Source: Mikania micrantha (lineage: Eukaryota; Streptophyta; Magnoliopsida; Asterales; Asteraceae). Taken from it: a stretch of DNA of 64,000 nucleotides. The position numbers and the translations under genes were made by a program. Under the pieces are notes generated by a model. It searched no databases. It was not told the DNA's origin and was given only the letters and a program-made list of their open reading frames with translations. Below, piece after piece: positions 13,599 to 25,500 of this stretch (its first letter is position 1; each line of letters opens with the position of its first letter). The stretch lies in the NCBI GenBank assembly GCA_009363875.1, contig CM018696.1, positions 89,364,215 through 89,428,214 of the forward strand. Reading direction: 5' to 3'.

Positions 13599-14431
13599 GT
13601 ACTAATGACATAGATGTTCATCCTTACAGCTCTCATGTAAAGGTCGGTATAACAAACTTGATAGTCAGTACCACAGGTTTTAATCAGGCATTCACATACA
13701 TAACACAACCCCACCCCCTCCCCTCTTCTATCTCTCACATACTTACCCACCTAAACAAAGAAAAAATAAAAATAAAATATTTTGAAAGTATGATGAAGAG
13801 TTTTGTAATTACAGCACACTTATTAGTTTCTGATAAAATGATAAGGTTTCTGTGAACAAGCGGTATTGACCTTGAGGAACAGATGCACATGAAATTTCAG
13901 CAGCATGATTAAATGTGGTTCATTTGTAACACTGTTATTGTGGTTTTATTAATGGTTTGATTTAGTACTGACTCCAGAACCACAGTCTAAAACAGCCCCA
14001 ATCAGTTCCAGCTTATTGAACAGGGCCTTTGGTTTGATGGTTTCATTTTTATTTAATAACAATACTTGTTAAATAGGTACAAATTCCATAATGTCAATAT
14101 TGACTTGATAAACATAAGGGGTGCAAGATTTTGTTTATCTTGAAATCAAACTAAATAAGATTTGGCCATAACCAATATGGGTGTTGTAACATCCATGTTT
14201 AAAAAGTTGTCACTTTTCAAAATTTATAATAGTGTGTAAAATTAAGTATACAAGGCCCATCACACATAATTACCAATTTGCCATCTTGTACTCCTCTTAG
14301 ACATTACGAAGATAATGTTATGTCTCACAACTCACAAGTTTCTCTTTTGTAAGCCCAATAAGCTTACTAATTCACGAGTTTTACACACAACGGAAAAAGT
14401 GGGTCAGACATTACAACAAGCTTGATGTGCA

Positions 14432-14463
<32 letters not shown>

Positions 14464-14931
14464 CTAAAATTAAACACTTTGAGATCCTTCATATCTAGTA
14501 CCAAAATTGTAAATTTCACAACATGATTTTCATAAAACACTAACCATACTAGGAACACATTTTTCAAAATACTAGCTAAATAGCATTTAGGTTTATCAAA
14601 GATTAATTTGGCTAAACACCCACTTAAATACGCTTTGCATGTATAATTGCTAAACAGTATACATTTAGGGTAATTTAACATTTTCAGAAACAATTATCTT
14701 TTATAGCTCTGAAATCATTTACTCAGATAAAAAAAAAATTAATCTAGTTAATTTTTTATACTAGGGTACAGAATATAAAATTAAAATTGAATCCAATATT
14801 TATTTGGGAGTTGGGAACTTGGGACACCACTGCAGCCCACGAAGACAATAATATAGCCCAAGAGCCCTAACAATGAATGGGCTTCTTCGGTTCTTCCTAC
14901 GCGTCGCCCCTCTAACTTCGCCAATTGAAAG
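13599..14931. other. Intergenic region with A-tract
   Basis: No gene seen. An A-tract occupies 14441-14463. The segment 14183-14419 begins TGTTGTAA and ends TTACAACA, suggesting the remains of an LTR or small transposon, but flanks show no target duplication. Confidence 0.45.
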
Positions 14932-15125
14932 TAGTGGTGCACAAATCAAGTTTTTTTGGAACCGGTTCCGGTTGCAATCGGTTTTTAGCCGGTTTTGGTT
15001 TGGGTTTTGGCGGGTACATGAGGAACCAGTTTCGGTTTTGGTTCTGGTTCTAATTTGTCTAAAAAACCGGACCCGTTTATATCCACCGGTTCGGGTTGTC
15101 GGTTCCGGGTTTTTCCACACCTCTA
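14932..15125. mobile_element. hAT-like MITE, degenerate
   Basis: Ends are inverted copies: TAGTGGTGCACAAA on the left and, read on the other strand, TAGAGGTGTGGAAA on the right. They follow the hAT terminal pattern. The flanking octamers ATTGAAAG and CTTGGAAG match at six of eight positions, as expected of an aged 8-bp target duplication. The interior is rich in CCGGTT/GGTTCCGG motifs and has no coding capacity. Confidence 0.6.
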
Positions 15126-15233
15126 CTTGGAAGTTGAAATTTCAAAAGCATCTTTCAGTTCTTTCCCGTCATTTTTCACAAAGTCAAAAGATTACTTATC
15201 TTGCATGTATGATAATAAAAATTCGGTATTAGA

Positions 15234-15317
15234 TTTTTTATTATTGTCGACGTAATCCTTATTTTTTATTATTGTCGACGGAATCCTTATTTTTTAATAT
15301 TGTCGACGTAATCCTTA
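15234..15317. repeat. Tandem repeat, 3 copies of a 28-bp unit
   Basis: Three successive copies of TTTTTTATTATTGTCGACG followed by TAATCCTTA, starting at 15234, 15262 and 15290, differ by one or two bases each. A further decayed copy may follow. No gene nearby uses it. Confidence 0.8.
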
Positions 15318-15823
15318 CTTTTAAATATTTTGTCTATGTAAGTATAGTTTAGGGTGTTATATGCAGGTGTGAATATATTAAAACTGATTATCGTTTCTCT
15401 TGTACCAAAATAGTAACTTGTTTGATTAAAAACAATTAATTTGAAAAAAAAAGGCATTCAAATAAATTCACTCAAATTCCAAATGTAAATTTAATTAGTA
15501 TTAGTATTCATTATTAATTGTAAAGAAATTTAAACAAAAGAAATTGAAATCTCCGACTCCCTGTGAAGAAATTTAACCAAAGAAATTGAAACCATGACCG
15601 CCCCACCGCATTGCTGCTTGTCGCCCTCATCACAGCGGAAATCATGATGAAAATTGGAATCTATCACTGCTGTAACTATTGGTCGCCATCATCGTGACAG
15701 CAGCAACAACGGTAGGGTGATGACGATCGGTAGTTGGTGACAACAGTAGTGATTGCTTTACTTCAAACTCTAAACATTAATTTCAGTTCCAATTAACTAA
15801 CTTCAAATCTGATATGTACTCAC

Positions 15824-16668
15824 CAGGGGCGGCTCTGGACGAGCCAGAAAAAGGCCCTACCGAAAACCGTTTAAAACGAAAACAGAACCGTATTCGTCAC
15901 TAAAAAAATAGAACTGAATTCTGAATTTGGTTTTTGGTTGGGTTCCTAACTGTATCCAGATTTTGAATTCAGTTTTTGGTTCTGTTCGTAACCATATATG
16001 AATTCCGAATTTAGGCTTTCGTTTCGGTTGTCAATTCCAATTTTTTGGATTCGTTTTGTTTGGTTTATTCGGTTAACCAATTAAACTGAATTCATATTTA
16101 AATTTATTATTTTATAAATAATATATAAGATTGAATTCGGTTTATTTGGATCGGTTTATTCGGTTTCTAGCATGTTTATTTGGTTTTTAATTGGTTTATT
16201 CGGCATAATTTTATTTATTTAGTTGAATACGGTTTATTCATAATAGTTTTTAACATGTTTATTTGGTTTTTAATCAGTTTGTTCGGTAACCAAACCAAAC
16301 CTAATCACCTCCTGAATTCGGTTTGGTTTTCGAATAATGGAAAAAAATAGAAACTGATTATTGTTATATAAATTGTATAATTTTAAATTATATAAATGAT
16401 TATCTCAAATTATTGATAATAGGAATGTAGATTTTTATTATTTAAATAATATGTATTCGTTTGCTTTCGTGAACAAGTTCAATTTCTTAATGAACAAACA
16501 CAAACAAGAATTTCCGTTCGATTAGCGTAATGAACCGTTTCGTGAACAAGTAAAACAAACAAGCACGAGCAAAGGTTCGTTTGTGTTCGTTCCGTTTGTT
16601 TACTGCCCTATCTATATATACATATATATCAAAAAAATTTGTGACTCTTAAAAAAATGGCCAGCCCTG
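15824..16668. mobile_element. Non-autonomous hAT element, 845 bp
   Basis: The left end CAGGGGCGGCTCTGG and the right end (other strand) CAGGGCTGGCC share the hAT-type CAGGG terminus. A perfect 8-bp target duplication GTACTCAC flanks it (15816-15823 and 16669-16676). The interior has degenerate GGTTTATTCGG and GTTCGTTTGTGTTCG motifs and no transposase frame, so it must be moved by an enzyme encoded elsewhere. Confidence 0.85.
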
Positions 16669-16676
16669 GTACTCAC

Positions 16677-18607
16677 ATTCATATGCAAGTAGGACTAGTT
16701 TAATTCTTGTTCCATGTTTAATGACATGCATAAAAGTAGTGGGGTGAATCTTCTCATGATCACCATGTTTAGACTAAGTGGTAATTGTTACTTGTAATCC
16801 TTGTTTAACAAATTTTTAGTTTAATAATGAAATATAGAGAAAAATTGATTCAAGTTCACTTAATTTCTCTCTAGCTACTTTCTATTTTCTTGGCCATTTG
16901 ATTACCCAATCCGTCGACCTCAAAATCCCAATTTATTCAACAAATTTCGGTTGTTAAAAGTATGCAAAAGAAACAAATGAAAAGTATCCTATAATACAGC
17001 CAATTTGCTTCGTAAAAGATGGGAAACTGGGCCATGAAAAGTAGGCTTGGGTTAATGATCAGGCCTGATATGGTATGGATTGTGAACTGGCGTAAACGTA
17101 GTGGCTCAGATATAAGTTTTTTTTGGGCCCAAACAGGTTGGGTTCTCAAATCTCAAAGTAATTCGGGTTTGGTCAACAGAAGCCTAATCAAATTAAAAAA
17201 AAAAAAAAAAAGAAAGAAAAGGATCCGGTTGTCAAAGAAAACTAGTTTTGGGGCCTTGGGTGACAAGTGATCGGGTTTAAATCAATTCGGTTTGGGTTAT
17301 TATCTTTTTTATACATTAACTTATCGAAGAAAAATCAAATAAAAATAGATTTTTTTATAAAAAAAGTAAAACCTAATAGAAGTTTGATATGTGACATGAT
17401 AATTTAGGTATAACATCTTATTTTATGTAACAAGTTCTTTTTTTTTTCCTGTAATATTTTCTACCAAATTTTTGTGTTTTTTGTACAGTATTTTTATTGT
17501 ACTACTTTTTAATTTTTTATGCTATATTTTATTTTTTTTTATACTAGATTTTTGTGTGCTAGATTTTTTATTTTTTTGCAAGATTTTGCTCTTTTGTATT
17601 GGATTTTGTTTTTTGTACTACATGTTTGTTTTTATTTTTATTATGCCACATGTCAAATTCGTGTTGGTGTTTACAGTTCTTACGAAAAAATCTCCTAATA
17701 GATGATCCAACCCCTTAACTTATAATAACACAACTACTCACCTGTAAAGTTTAGAATTGTTGTATTGTATAAAAAAATTTGCATGCAATTAAACTTTAAC
17801 GTATATAGAAAATTTGCAAGCAATCAGTGCCCTAATATTTTAAAGTCTCAAACACTAGCTTTAATCTTTAAACCTGCCACCCAATCACCCATGAATATAC
17901 AGGAAAATCTCAACGGTTTGACCATCAGAAAGTGATTTGAATGATCAACTGTGTCGTAATCAAAGGAATAATTATTCTAAATACAAACCTTTAGGCGTAA
18001 AAATATAACTCTGTCACCATCTGCTTCCTCACCTTCATTTTTATATCTCGTGACCTGCAATAAAATCAAAATTAAAATTCAAATTAAAAAACTAAATTAG
18101 AACATTGAACAAAATAAAAACTAATCAAGTATACACATGACTTTGACCAAAGTCAAACAAAGCATTATGTAAAATATAACGATGAGATGAGAATGTAAAC
18201 ATAACTTTCAACAATCAAGAAACGACTACACGTAAGGTCAAGCACAGGTCGGATTTGATATTTCGGTTCGGTTTTCGGTTTTCTGGGCTTTGTTTAATTC
18301 AGCCCAACAAAGAGACAAATCTCATTCATAACTGCAGACTTTTGACAATATAAAACCAACAACTATTTTATAAGACGTATAAAAACATGCCTCCAAACAA
18401 GAGTAGACTATAATAAAAAAAACTTGCACCGAATACGCTTGGATTAGCCATTGACTTTTGATAGATTTATAAACAAATGCAACTTAGCTTTTAATAGATT
18501 CAAAAAACCAAAACACATTTGACCTCAAAAAGTCAAATATGTTGATTTATTAGATTGATGTTTTTATTCCCATTAACCTTCACATTCCATCCTTAGAATG
18601 AACATCA
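16677..18607. other. Intergenic region, T-rich, no gene recognised
   Basis: Contains an A-tract (17195-17217) and a strongly T-rich segment (17440-17650) whose open frame is compositional. Nothing resembling a gene; the 3' part is presumably the promoter of the RING-H2 gene at 18608. Confidence 0.5.
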
Positions 18608-20917
18608 ATGGAAGATTTCAAATTCTTCCTTCACCTTCTAACCCTGACCCTAACCCTCCATCTGTTTCCTATTTCATTAGCATCGTCACCATACAACTGC
18701 CCGATCGCCTTTTGTGGCTCGAATGCATACCCAATTCAGTTCCCGTTTCATGTGTTAGACCAACAACCCGAAATCTGTGGCTACCCAGGTTTTAATCTAA
18801 GGTGTGACAAACAAGGGAACACGCTATTAAACCTCCCAAATTCAGGAGAGTTTTTGGTTAGAACCATTGATTATCGAGCTCAAATGATCCAAATTTATGA
18901 TCCATCAGGCTGTACTGCTTCTAGGCGTATGACTTTGAACCTGTCAGGCTCACCTTATTTAGGCTCTCCAAGCCGAAACTACACTCTTTTGAGCTGCCCG
19001 GTTGAGGTCACAAGGTCTCGTTACATCCCTGTTGGTTGTCTAACCAATTCTACATATTCAACTTTAGCTACTTCTTCTGTGAGTTTTGCTACACGAATGG
19101 CTAGCCAAACAGCTTGCCGGATCATCGGTTCTCTACGGAGCCCGATATCGTGGTATCAAGATCAACAAGGGTTTACATCAGACCTAAATATGGATATATC
19201 TTTGACATGGGATAGCCCTAATTGTCAAGAGTGTGTAGCTGAAGGCGGGTTTTGTGGTTACACAAATACCACTTTGCAAGATATTGCTTGTTTTAAAAAT
19301 GGCAAAAGGAGTAAGACAATCTTTCTCAATAATCAACTTTTCTTTTTCTTGTTGTTTTTAAGCTGTTTGGTTTCGGCTAGAACTACAACCGATTAACCAA
19401 ATGGTCAACTGTCTCAAAATAATTGGTTTGGTATTCTGATTCTACCCATAATATGCTGCTCTCAGCAGTGGCATACCCATGTATTAAAGTGGATGGGCTG
19501 CCGCCCTCCTATATGTTAAGCTTCAGACCGACCCTTTTAATGTTTTGCAATCGTCTCCTTTGAATTTAAATAATCATACTTGTGATGAGATTTTAGGTGA
19601 TACATGTACTTGTTTTTTTAAATATAGAGTTACTTAAAAAAGTGTTTATAGATATTGTTTTTGATAGATTTTAAAAAATACAACCCGCAGATAACAAATA
19701 GGTGTGAAAATCCTAACTATAACAAGATGAGTAACTTGTAAACTATGTGAATATAATGGATTCAAACTAGTAAGAATGATCAATAATATATTTGATGAGA
19801 AATCACTAAAAAATATTCAATTAAACTATTTGTTTTGTTACAATTCTTGTTAACTTTGAACAAAATTGATGTTTTTTAAGATGATTCATTTAAACTAAAA
19901 CTGATTTTGCTTAAAATTCATATTCACCTGCATGGTTGCACCCATCCTAGCCCGCACCCGACTCGTCCTGTTACCTAACCAAACCCAACCTGCTCATATT
20001 GTCAGGCATAAAAACAACTTTAAATGTATTGTATTTTTATTATGATGTTATACTTTAGTTTAATTGTCCTTTTTTTTAACATGACCCAACCCACAGTGAC
20101 GGAGCTTGAAAAAAAGCTCGGAGGGGGCCGAAATATTTTTAAGAAGAAAACGGAGGGGGCCGAAGGAATTTTAGGATGAAAACGGAGGGGCCAAGGATTT
20201 TTAGGAAGAAAACGAAGGGAACCGAAGCATTTTCCGACGAAATGCTATTATATCGACCCTTCTGAGCGAAAAAACAGCGGGGTACCCCCGGGCCCCTTCA
20301 ATCCTCTGTCCCTACCAACCCAACCCGATTCGATATAGCCCGATCTGAAAAGAAGAGAAAAAAATTTATTATGTATCAGTCCTTAAATAACTTTAAAAAG
20401 AAAATCAAAACTAGAGTAATCTTGGTTTCAATCATACATACCACACTAATTTACATTTATATTTTCATTTTCATTTTCAGGCAGTAAAAAGACAACGATA
20501 GCTCTGGTAATAGTATCCATAGCACTAGCTCTTCCAGCGGTAGCAGCCTCTATAGCCATGGCATGGTACGTCTGCAGGGACTACAGAAGCGTAGCCGAAT
20601 GGGTTGCAAGACCAAGTGTCACCGCAGTGACACCAGAGACCGCCACGATCCCACGTGACGATCTGGTCATAGGTCTTGACCAAGTGACCATAGAGTCATA
20701 CACAAAAGTGGCTCTAGGAGAAAGCAAGCGCCTTCCAGGACATGAAGATGCAGCATGCTCCATATGCCTATCAGAATACAATGCTAAAGAGATAGTGAGA
20801 TGCATACCTGAGTGTAGGCATTGCTTCCATGCTGAGTGTATTGATGAGTGGCTAAAATTGAAAGGGACATGCCCGGTTTGCAGAAACTCACCTTCTCCGG
20901 CTCGTGTTGATTTATAA
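18608..20917 (+). CDS. ATL20/ATL21-type RING-H2 E3 ligase with GUB_WAK domain, 379 aa
   Basis: Two exons, 18608-19310 and 20481-20917; the intron is GT-AG, phase 1, and the joined frame has no stop. Residues 1-26 form a signal peptide (hydrophobic LHLLTLTLTLHLF). Residues about 30-210 are a Cys-rich GUB_WAK_bind / WAK_assoc ectodomain (CPIAFCG, CGYPGF, CQECVAEGGFCGY). Exon 2 opens with a membrane segment (about 240-265) followed by YVCRDY. The C-terminus has a RING-H2 finger from C327 to C368: CxxC, then CRHCFHAEC, then ten residues and CPVC, with ligands complete. The order ectodomain-membrane-RING and the total length match the Arabidopsis ATL20/21 group of ubiquitin ligases. Extracellular ligand and substrate are unknown. 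The overlapping frame at 18598 starts 10 bp earlier but lacks a family match. Confidence 0.88.
19722..20012. repeat. Dispersed repeat, copy A (in RING-H2 gene intron)
   Basis: About 290 bp aligned by eye, in direct orientation, with 21948-22233. Shared landmarks in order are GGATTCAAA, ATATTTGATGAGAAA, CTATTTGTTT, AATTGATGTTTTT and AACCCAACC followed by GTCAGGC/GACAGGC. The copies are well diverged. The family is unidentified. Confidence 0.65.
20094..20314. mobile_element. hAT-like MITE in the intron of the RING-H2 gene, 221 bp
   Basis: The left end CAGTGACGGAGCTTGAA and the right end (other strand) TAGGGACAGAGGATTGAA are imperfect inverted repeats of hAT type. The 8 bases CCAACCCA stand on both sides (20086-20093, 20315-20322). 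The flanks are C/A-rich, which weakens the duplication evidence a little. The element carries an internal minisatellite and no coding frame. Confidence 0.68.
20119..20242. repeat. Minisatellite inside the MITE, 4 units of 30-32 bp
   Basis: Four tandem units starting CGGAGGGGGCCGAA at 20119, 20151, 20183 and 20213, each ending in a GAAGAAAA-like A-rich tail, diverging progressively to the right. Confidence 0.8.
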
Positions 20918-22570
20918 CATTTTATTTATTTTCTATATACTTAACATGTGATTATAGACGGTTCCTTTTTTCTTAATGAAACAAGAAAATTGTAAAAAAA
21001 AAAAAAAAAACCCAGTGAAGTTTCATTTTTTCATTTATTTTACTCATTTTAAACAAAAACAATGTAAAGGATAGGAGAGTAATTTTTCTTTGAAGCATAG
21101 AGAGGTTATTTATAATCTTTAAATATGTGTATATAAATAGTTATTTTAATTCTCAAATAGTATTTGTACTTAATTAAACATTAGTATAAAAATAACTTCT
21201 CTGTTTTTGTTGTTGCTTCACGCAATATCAATATCAATATCAATCCAAATACACTCTTGATAGGGAAGAATTCTCGTGGTAATATATGTCATATATTGTC
21301 TGTGAGTGTTTGATAAGAGGAGTTGGTAGGATTGATGTAAGGTTTTGGATTTGAGATTTGATGGATGGCAATGGGACTTTGAAATTTAGGGTTCTAGATT
21401 TACCATCCAAGATTTTCGCGAAATACTTGATAAAATTATGATTGAGATTGATTCATTAGAATCAATCAATCCAATTCCAAATGATGATTGCTTCGATAGT
21501 CGAATTCCAACCGAGTATATTTTTGATGGAATGAAAGTGAAATGGTTTTAAATTGCTAGCAGTAACTGTCTTTACAACAACAGTCAGGTTTAAATTCATA
21601 CAAAGACATCATTAAAGCAAGTTAGAGAGTAGAAGTTATTTAAAAATAAAAAACAACTATAATACGAAATATAATTCTTAATATAATACGAAATACATGA
21701 ATTATATTTCGCATTAAATCACTTTGTGTGGTTATTCTTGGCTCCATAAATTGACTAGAAATAGAACTTAGCTTTCAACTAAACATTATTCTAACACCTT
21801 CATATGATTGTCACATGTTACTTTGTAAAGGTGGGAATCTTCACCCAAAACAAATGGGTTGTTTTCGTTGAACAATTATTGTATAATGGTTAAAATTTGT
21901 AACATCATAACATGAAATGAGGAGAGATGTGTAACTCCTTAACACAATACGAGTCAAGATGAATAATCTAAAAATTATGTGAATGCAACGGATTCAAATG
22001 TTTAAGAATGAATAATAACATATTTGATGAGAAAAACACTAAAAATTATCCTAATAAACTATTTGTTTAGTTAAAACACGTTTTAACTTAAACTAAATTG
22101 ATGTTTTTCAAAACAATCCATTCTGACTCTAACTGGTTTCGCTTAAAGCTAGCTTTGACCTGTACTCATCATAACCCAAACTCGTTCTGACCTATTATCT
22201 AACTTAACCCAACCCCTATTTTGACAGGCTTATTAATTTGGTAATAACTAATTAGTAACCAATCATTATGTATTGATGCAATACGACCATATAAAGCATA
22301 TGATTTGTTGTTATGTGCCCTTATGTTTATATGTTTAATTTACATCACTTAATTTAGTTATAAACTTTTACAAAAGTAAAATTATGGTTAAACCATCTAC
22401 GATCAATACGTCGACGTTTAATCCATTCCGCAAGTCGTATAAGTAAACCTTATCTTGCAACATTGCCGATCTTAAACCCTCGTTATAGAGGGCCTAAAAC
22501 CCCATTCACGCCTTATCTCCGTCGCTTCTGCATATTCTCCGGCCACCATCTCTGTCCATACTGCCAGAGC
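20918..22570. other. Intergenic region with dispersed repeat copy B
   Basis: No gene. It holds an A-tract (20994-21010), the dispersed repeat at 21948-22233, and at its 3' end the likely promoter and 5' leader of the helicase gene. An open frame enters the helicase frame from 22463 without an ATG, so translation is placed at 22571. Confidence 0.5.
21948..22233. repeat. Dispersed repeat, copy B
   Basis: Direct, diverged copy of 19722-20012 with the same order of landmarks. The pair brackets exon 2 of the RING-H2 gene, so unequal recombination between them would remove the RING exon. Confidence 0.65.
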
Positions 22571-25500
22571 ATGCCAGTTAAACTCTTATCGCTGCCTGAC
22601 CGTCATCTGCTCAACCATTCTTCACTTCCGGTAGCCCTTCTTACCATGAAAGCTCATCCCTCAATTTCCATGCCGGGGCCTGTTGTCAATTGTGCAATTA
22701 CCCGTGGACTCAATTCCCAATCTCTATCATCTTTTAGTAATCTAGGTTTTCAGACACTGACCATACAAGTCCAGCCGAAACAACATCTTTCCATTAAACA
22801 CAGGTCTGAGATTAGGGCTGCTAAAAGCTTAATTGAGGATGAATCTGAGCTTGATGACTGGTTCAGCGAGGTAAATTCTGATTCGTTTAAGAAAAGAGAT
22901 GTTTATAGGGAAAGAGATGACGGTGGTGGTGATAGGAGAGGTAGTTATAGGGGCGGAAGGGGTGGTTCAGCTATGAACAGGAGAAATATAGATTATAATG
23001 ACGGATATAGTAACAGAGAAAGAAGAGGTAGGGGGAATAGGAGTACTTTTGGTGGTGGATCGAGGGGAAGAGGGCGAATTGGTGGTAGGGATGAAGGGTT
23101 TGTGTCTAGAAGGGAGAATGGGTTTGAAAATGGACGTGGAGGAGGGAGGGGGTCAACGGGAAGAGGGCGAGGGAGATTTGGGAGTGAGTTGCAGAGGAGA
23201 AATGATGGAGTTTCTTGGGATTCGGATACTGGGAAGGGAGGTTGGGGTTCATATTATTCATATCCTGAAGGGAAAGAACCATACGTGCGTGATACAGATC
23301 GGTATGCTTCAAATAGAAGAGATGATAGGTTTTTGAGTGGTCCGGGTGGGGGTGGTGGTGGTAGAGGGAGAGGGAGAGGAAGAGGAAGAGGCGGTAGTGG
23401 TGGTACTGTAACAACAGGTGTTAAAAGGAGCATGGAAAGAGGAAGATTGATGGTGTCAGATGATGAAGATGACGATGACGATGACAATGACAAAGAGGAA
23501 GAAACAAAATTAATGTATAACTATAGAGATTTGATAAGTGAAGATGATGATGATGGTGATGACGGCAAAGACGATGAAGAAGATGTTGAGGGTGAGGGTC
23601 TCTTAGAAAGGGGACAATCTTTGAATTTGTCAAGAGTTTCATTGGAAGGAAACGAATCTTATCTAAGTAACACCAGGTGCGTTTAATGGATCTTTTGTGT
23701 TAGTATTCTAGTTTTAAATCTACAATGTGTATTTTTTTTTTATCTTAGATTGCTTTTAATTTGTATGTATCAATAAATCAGAATATTACTTGTTATGTTT
23801 CTTTTTTGCGGTCATACAAGATAATTTATGTTTCTGATAAAGCGATAAAGGGATATGACAAGGAGTAGAAGCACATCTGCTTTCAATTGTCAGATAGTGA
23901 TCCTGTATCTCATTAAGCTTGTGAATTGTGATGCTAAATTCTATTATATTTTGCTTTGGTGATGTAATAGATTGTGTTATGCTGCATTTGATTAACAACA
24001 TTACATTGTGATTTATTAGTTCTTGGAAAGTTTTGAGTCATTTCTGAATATATCCATTTGAATTTTAACAGGTTTGATGAATGTTCAGTTTCACCTCTTT
24101 TGTTAAAAGCCATTAAGGATGCTGGATATGAGAAGATGACCATCGTGCAGGAGGCAACACTTCCTGTCATCCTCAAAGGTGTCATTCCAAAAAATTAATA
24201 ATAATGTGGAATTATGAAGTCAAGCTTTTTAGTAATCTGTATTCTGTCATGCTTGTTTTGTGTTCAATTACCCTTATTAAGATAGGTTTTTTCTGATATT
24301 TAAGATAAAAATGAACTGTTTTTATCTGATAACTACAATAAACATTGCAACCAATGTGACAAATTATAAGTCATTGGTACATCTTTTAATAATGCCTGCT
24401 GGAATTGTGATTTTAAAACAATAGTCAAAGTGTACGTCTCTTTTCCTGCAGTGATGAAGCGTTGAATGCCTTCTGATTCATAGTTTTCCTTTTTCTAGGA
24501 AAGGACGTATTAGCCAAGGCAAGGACAGGTACTGGAAAAACCGTTGCATTTCTGGTAATATATTGTTATCTAGCATTAGATATACAATACCTTCTTTTAA
24601 TAAATGTCACTTTGAGAATGGAATTTTTATATCAATTTATGACTTTCTTGAATTGGCAGTAAGTTCTAATTCTAATATTATTATATTTTTAATTAAAGCT
24701 CCCATCAATAGAAGTGGTGGTGAATTCGCCACCTATTGGGCGTGATCAAAAATGGCCATCAATTCTAGTACTTGTCATTTGCCCCACTAGAGAGCTTGCA
24801 TGTCAGGCAGCAATGGAAGCTAACAAATTGTTGAAATATCATCCATCTGTGGGTGTTCAAGTTGTTATTGGAGGCACCAGAATTGCTACAGAACAAAGAC
24901 GCTTGCAGACAAACCCTTGCCAGGTCAGCAGTTTGTTGATGCTCTACTTGATCCTTGTCATCTTATTTTGAGTTTCCAATAGATAATGAAATAGATATAT
25001 AATTAATCATAATAATAAATAAATAAAACTATTATCACATATTTGAGATGGGGGTCTTTTCAAAGGCAGCTTCTTTTCCGTTGGAATAGGGGTAAGGTTT
25101 GCCTTCATCTCACCCTCCCAGACCCTACTGATTAGCGGGGCTTTACTGAATATGCTTGTTTTCTTGTTTGTTTACAGATGTTGAAAAATTATAACTTGGC
25201 TACTTTCATCACAGATCCTTGTAGCAACACCTGGAAGGCTTAAAGATCATATAATGAATACTTCTGGATTTGCCACTCGGGTCAAAGGGGTCAAGGTTTT
25301 GGTTCTTGATGAAGCCGATCATTTATTGGACATGGGTTTTCGTAAAGATATAGAGATTATTATAGCAGCTGTAGCAAAACAACGGCAGACGCTTCTATTT
25401 TCAGCCACTGTCCCACCTGAGGTTTCTTTCTTATTTTAGTGTGGTTATGGTTTTTGTGATGTAGTTTCTTGCAAATCCAAGTTAATCTTATTAGAATTTC

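Noticed and set aside
14183..14419. Possible solo LTR (TGTTGTAA...TTACAACA)
   Set aside because: The ends match each other, but no 4-6-bp target duplication flanks them and no LTR signals were seen.
17472..17705. Hydrophobic 77-codon frame (Phe/Leu/Tyr-rich)
   Set aside because: It is the translation of a T-rich stretch, not a membrane protein gene.
23106..23642. Minus-strand frames rich in Pro, His and Ser
   Set aside because: They mirror the RGG and acidic repeats of the helicase exon on the other strand.
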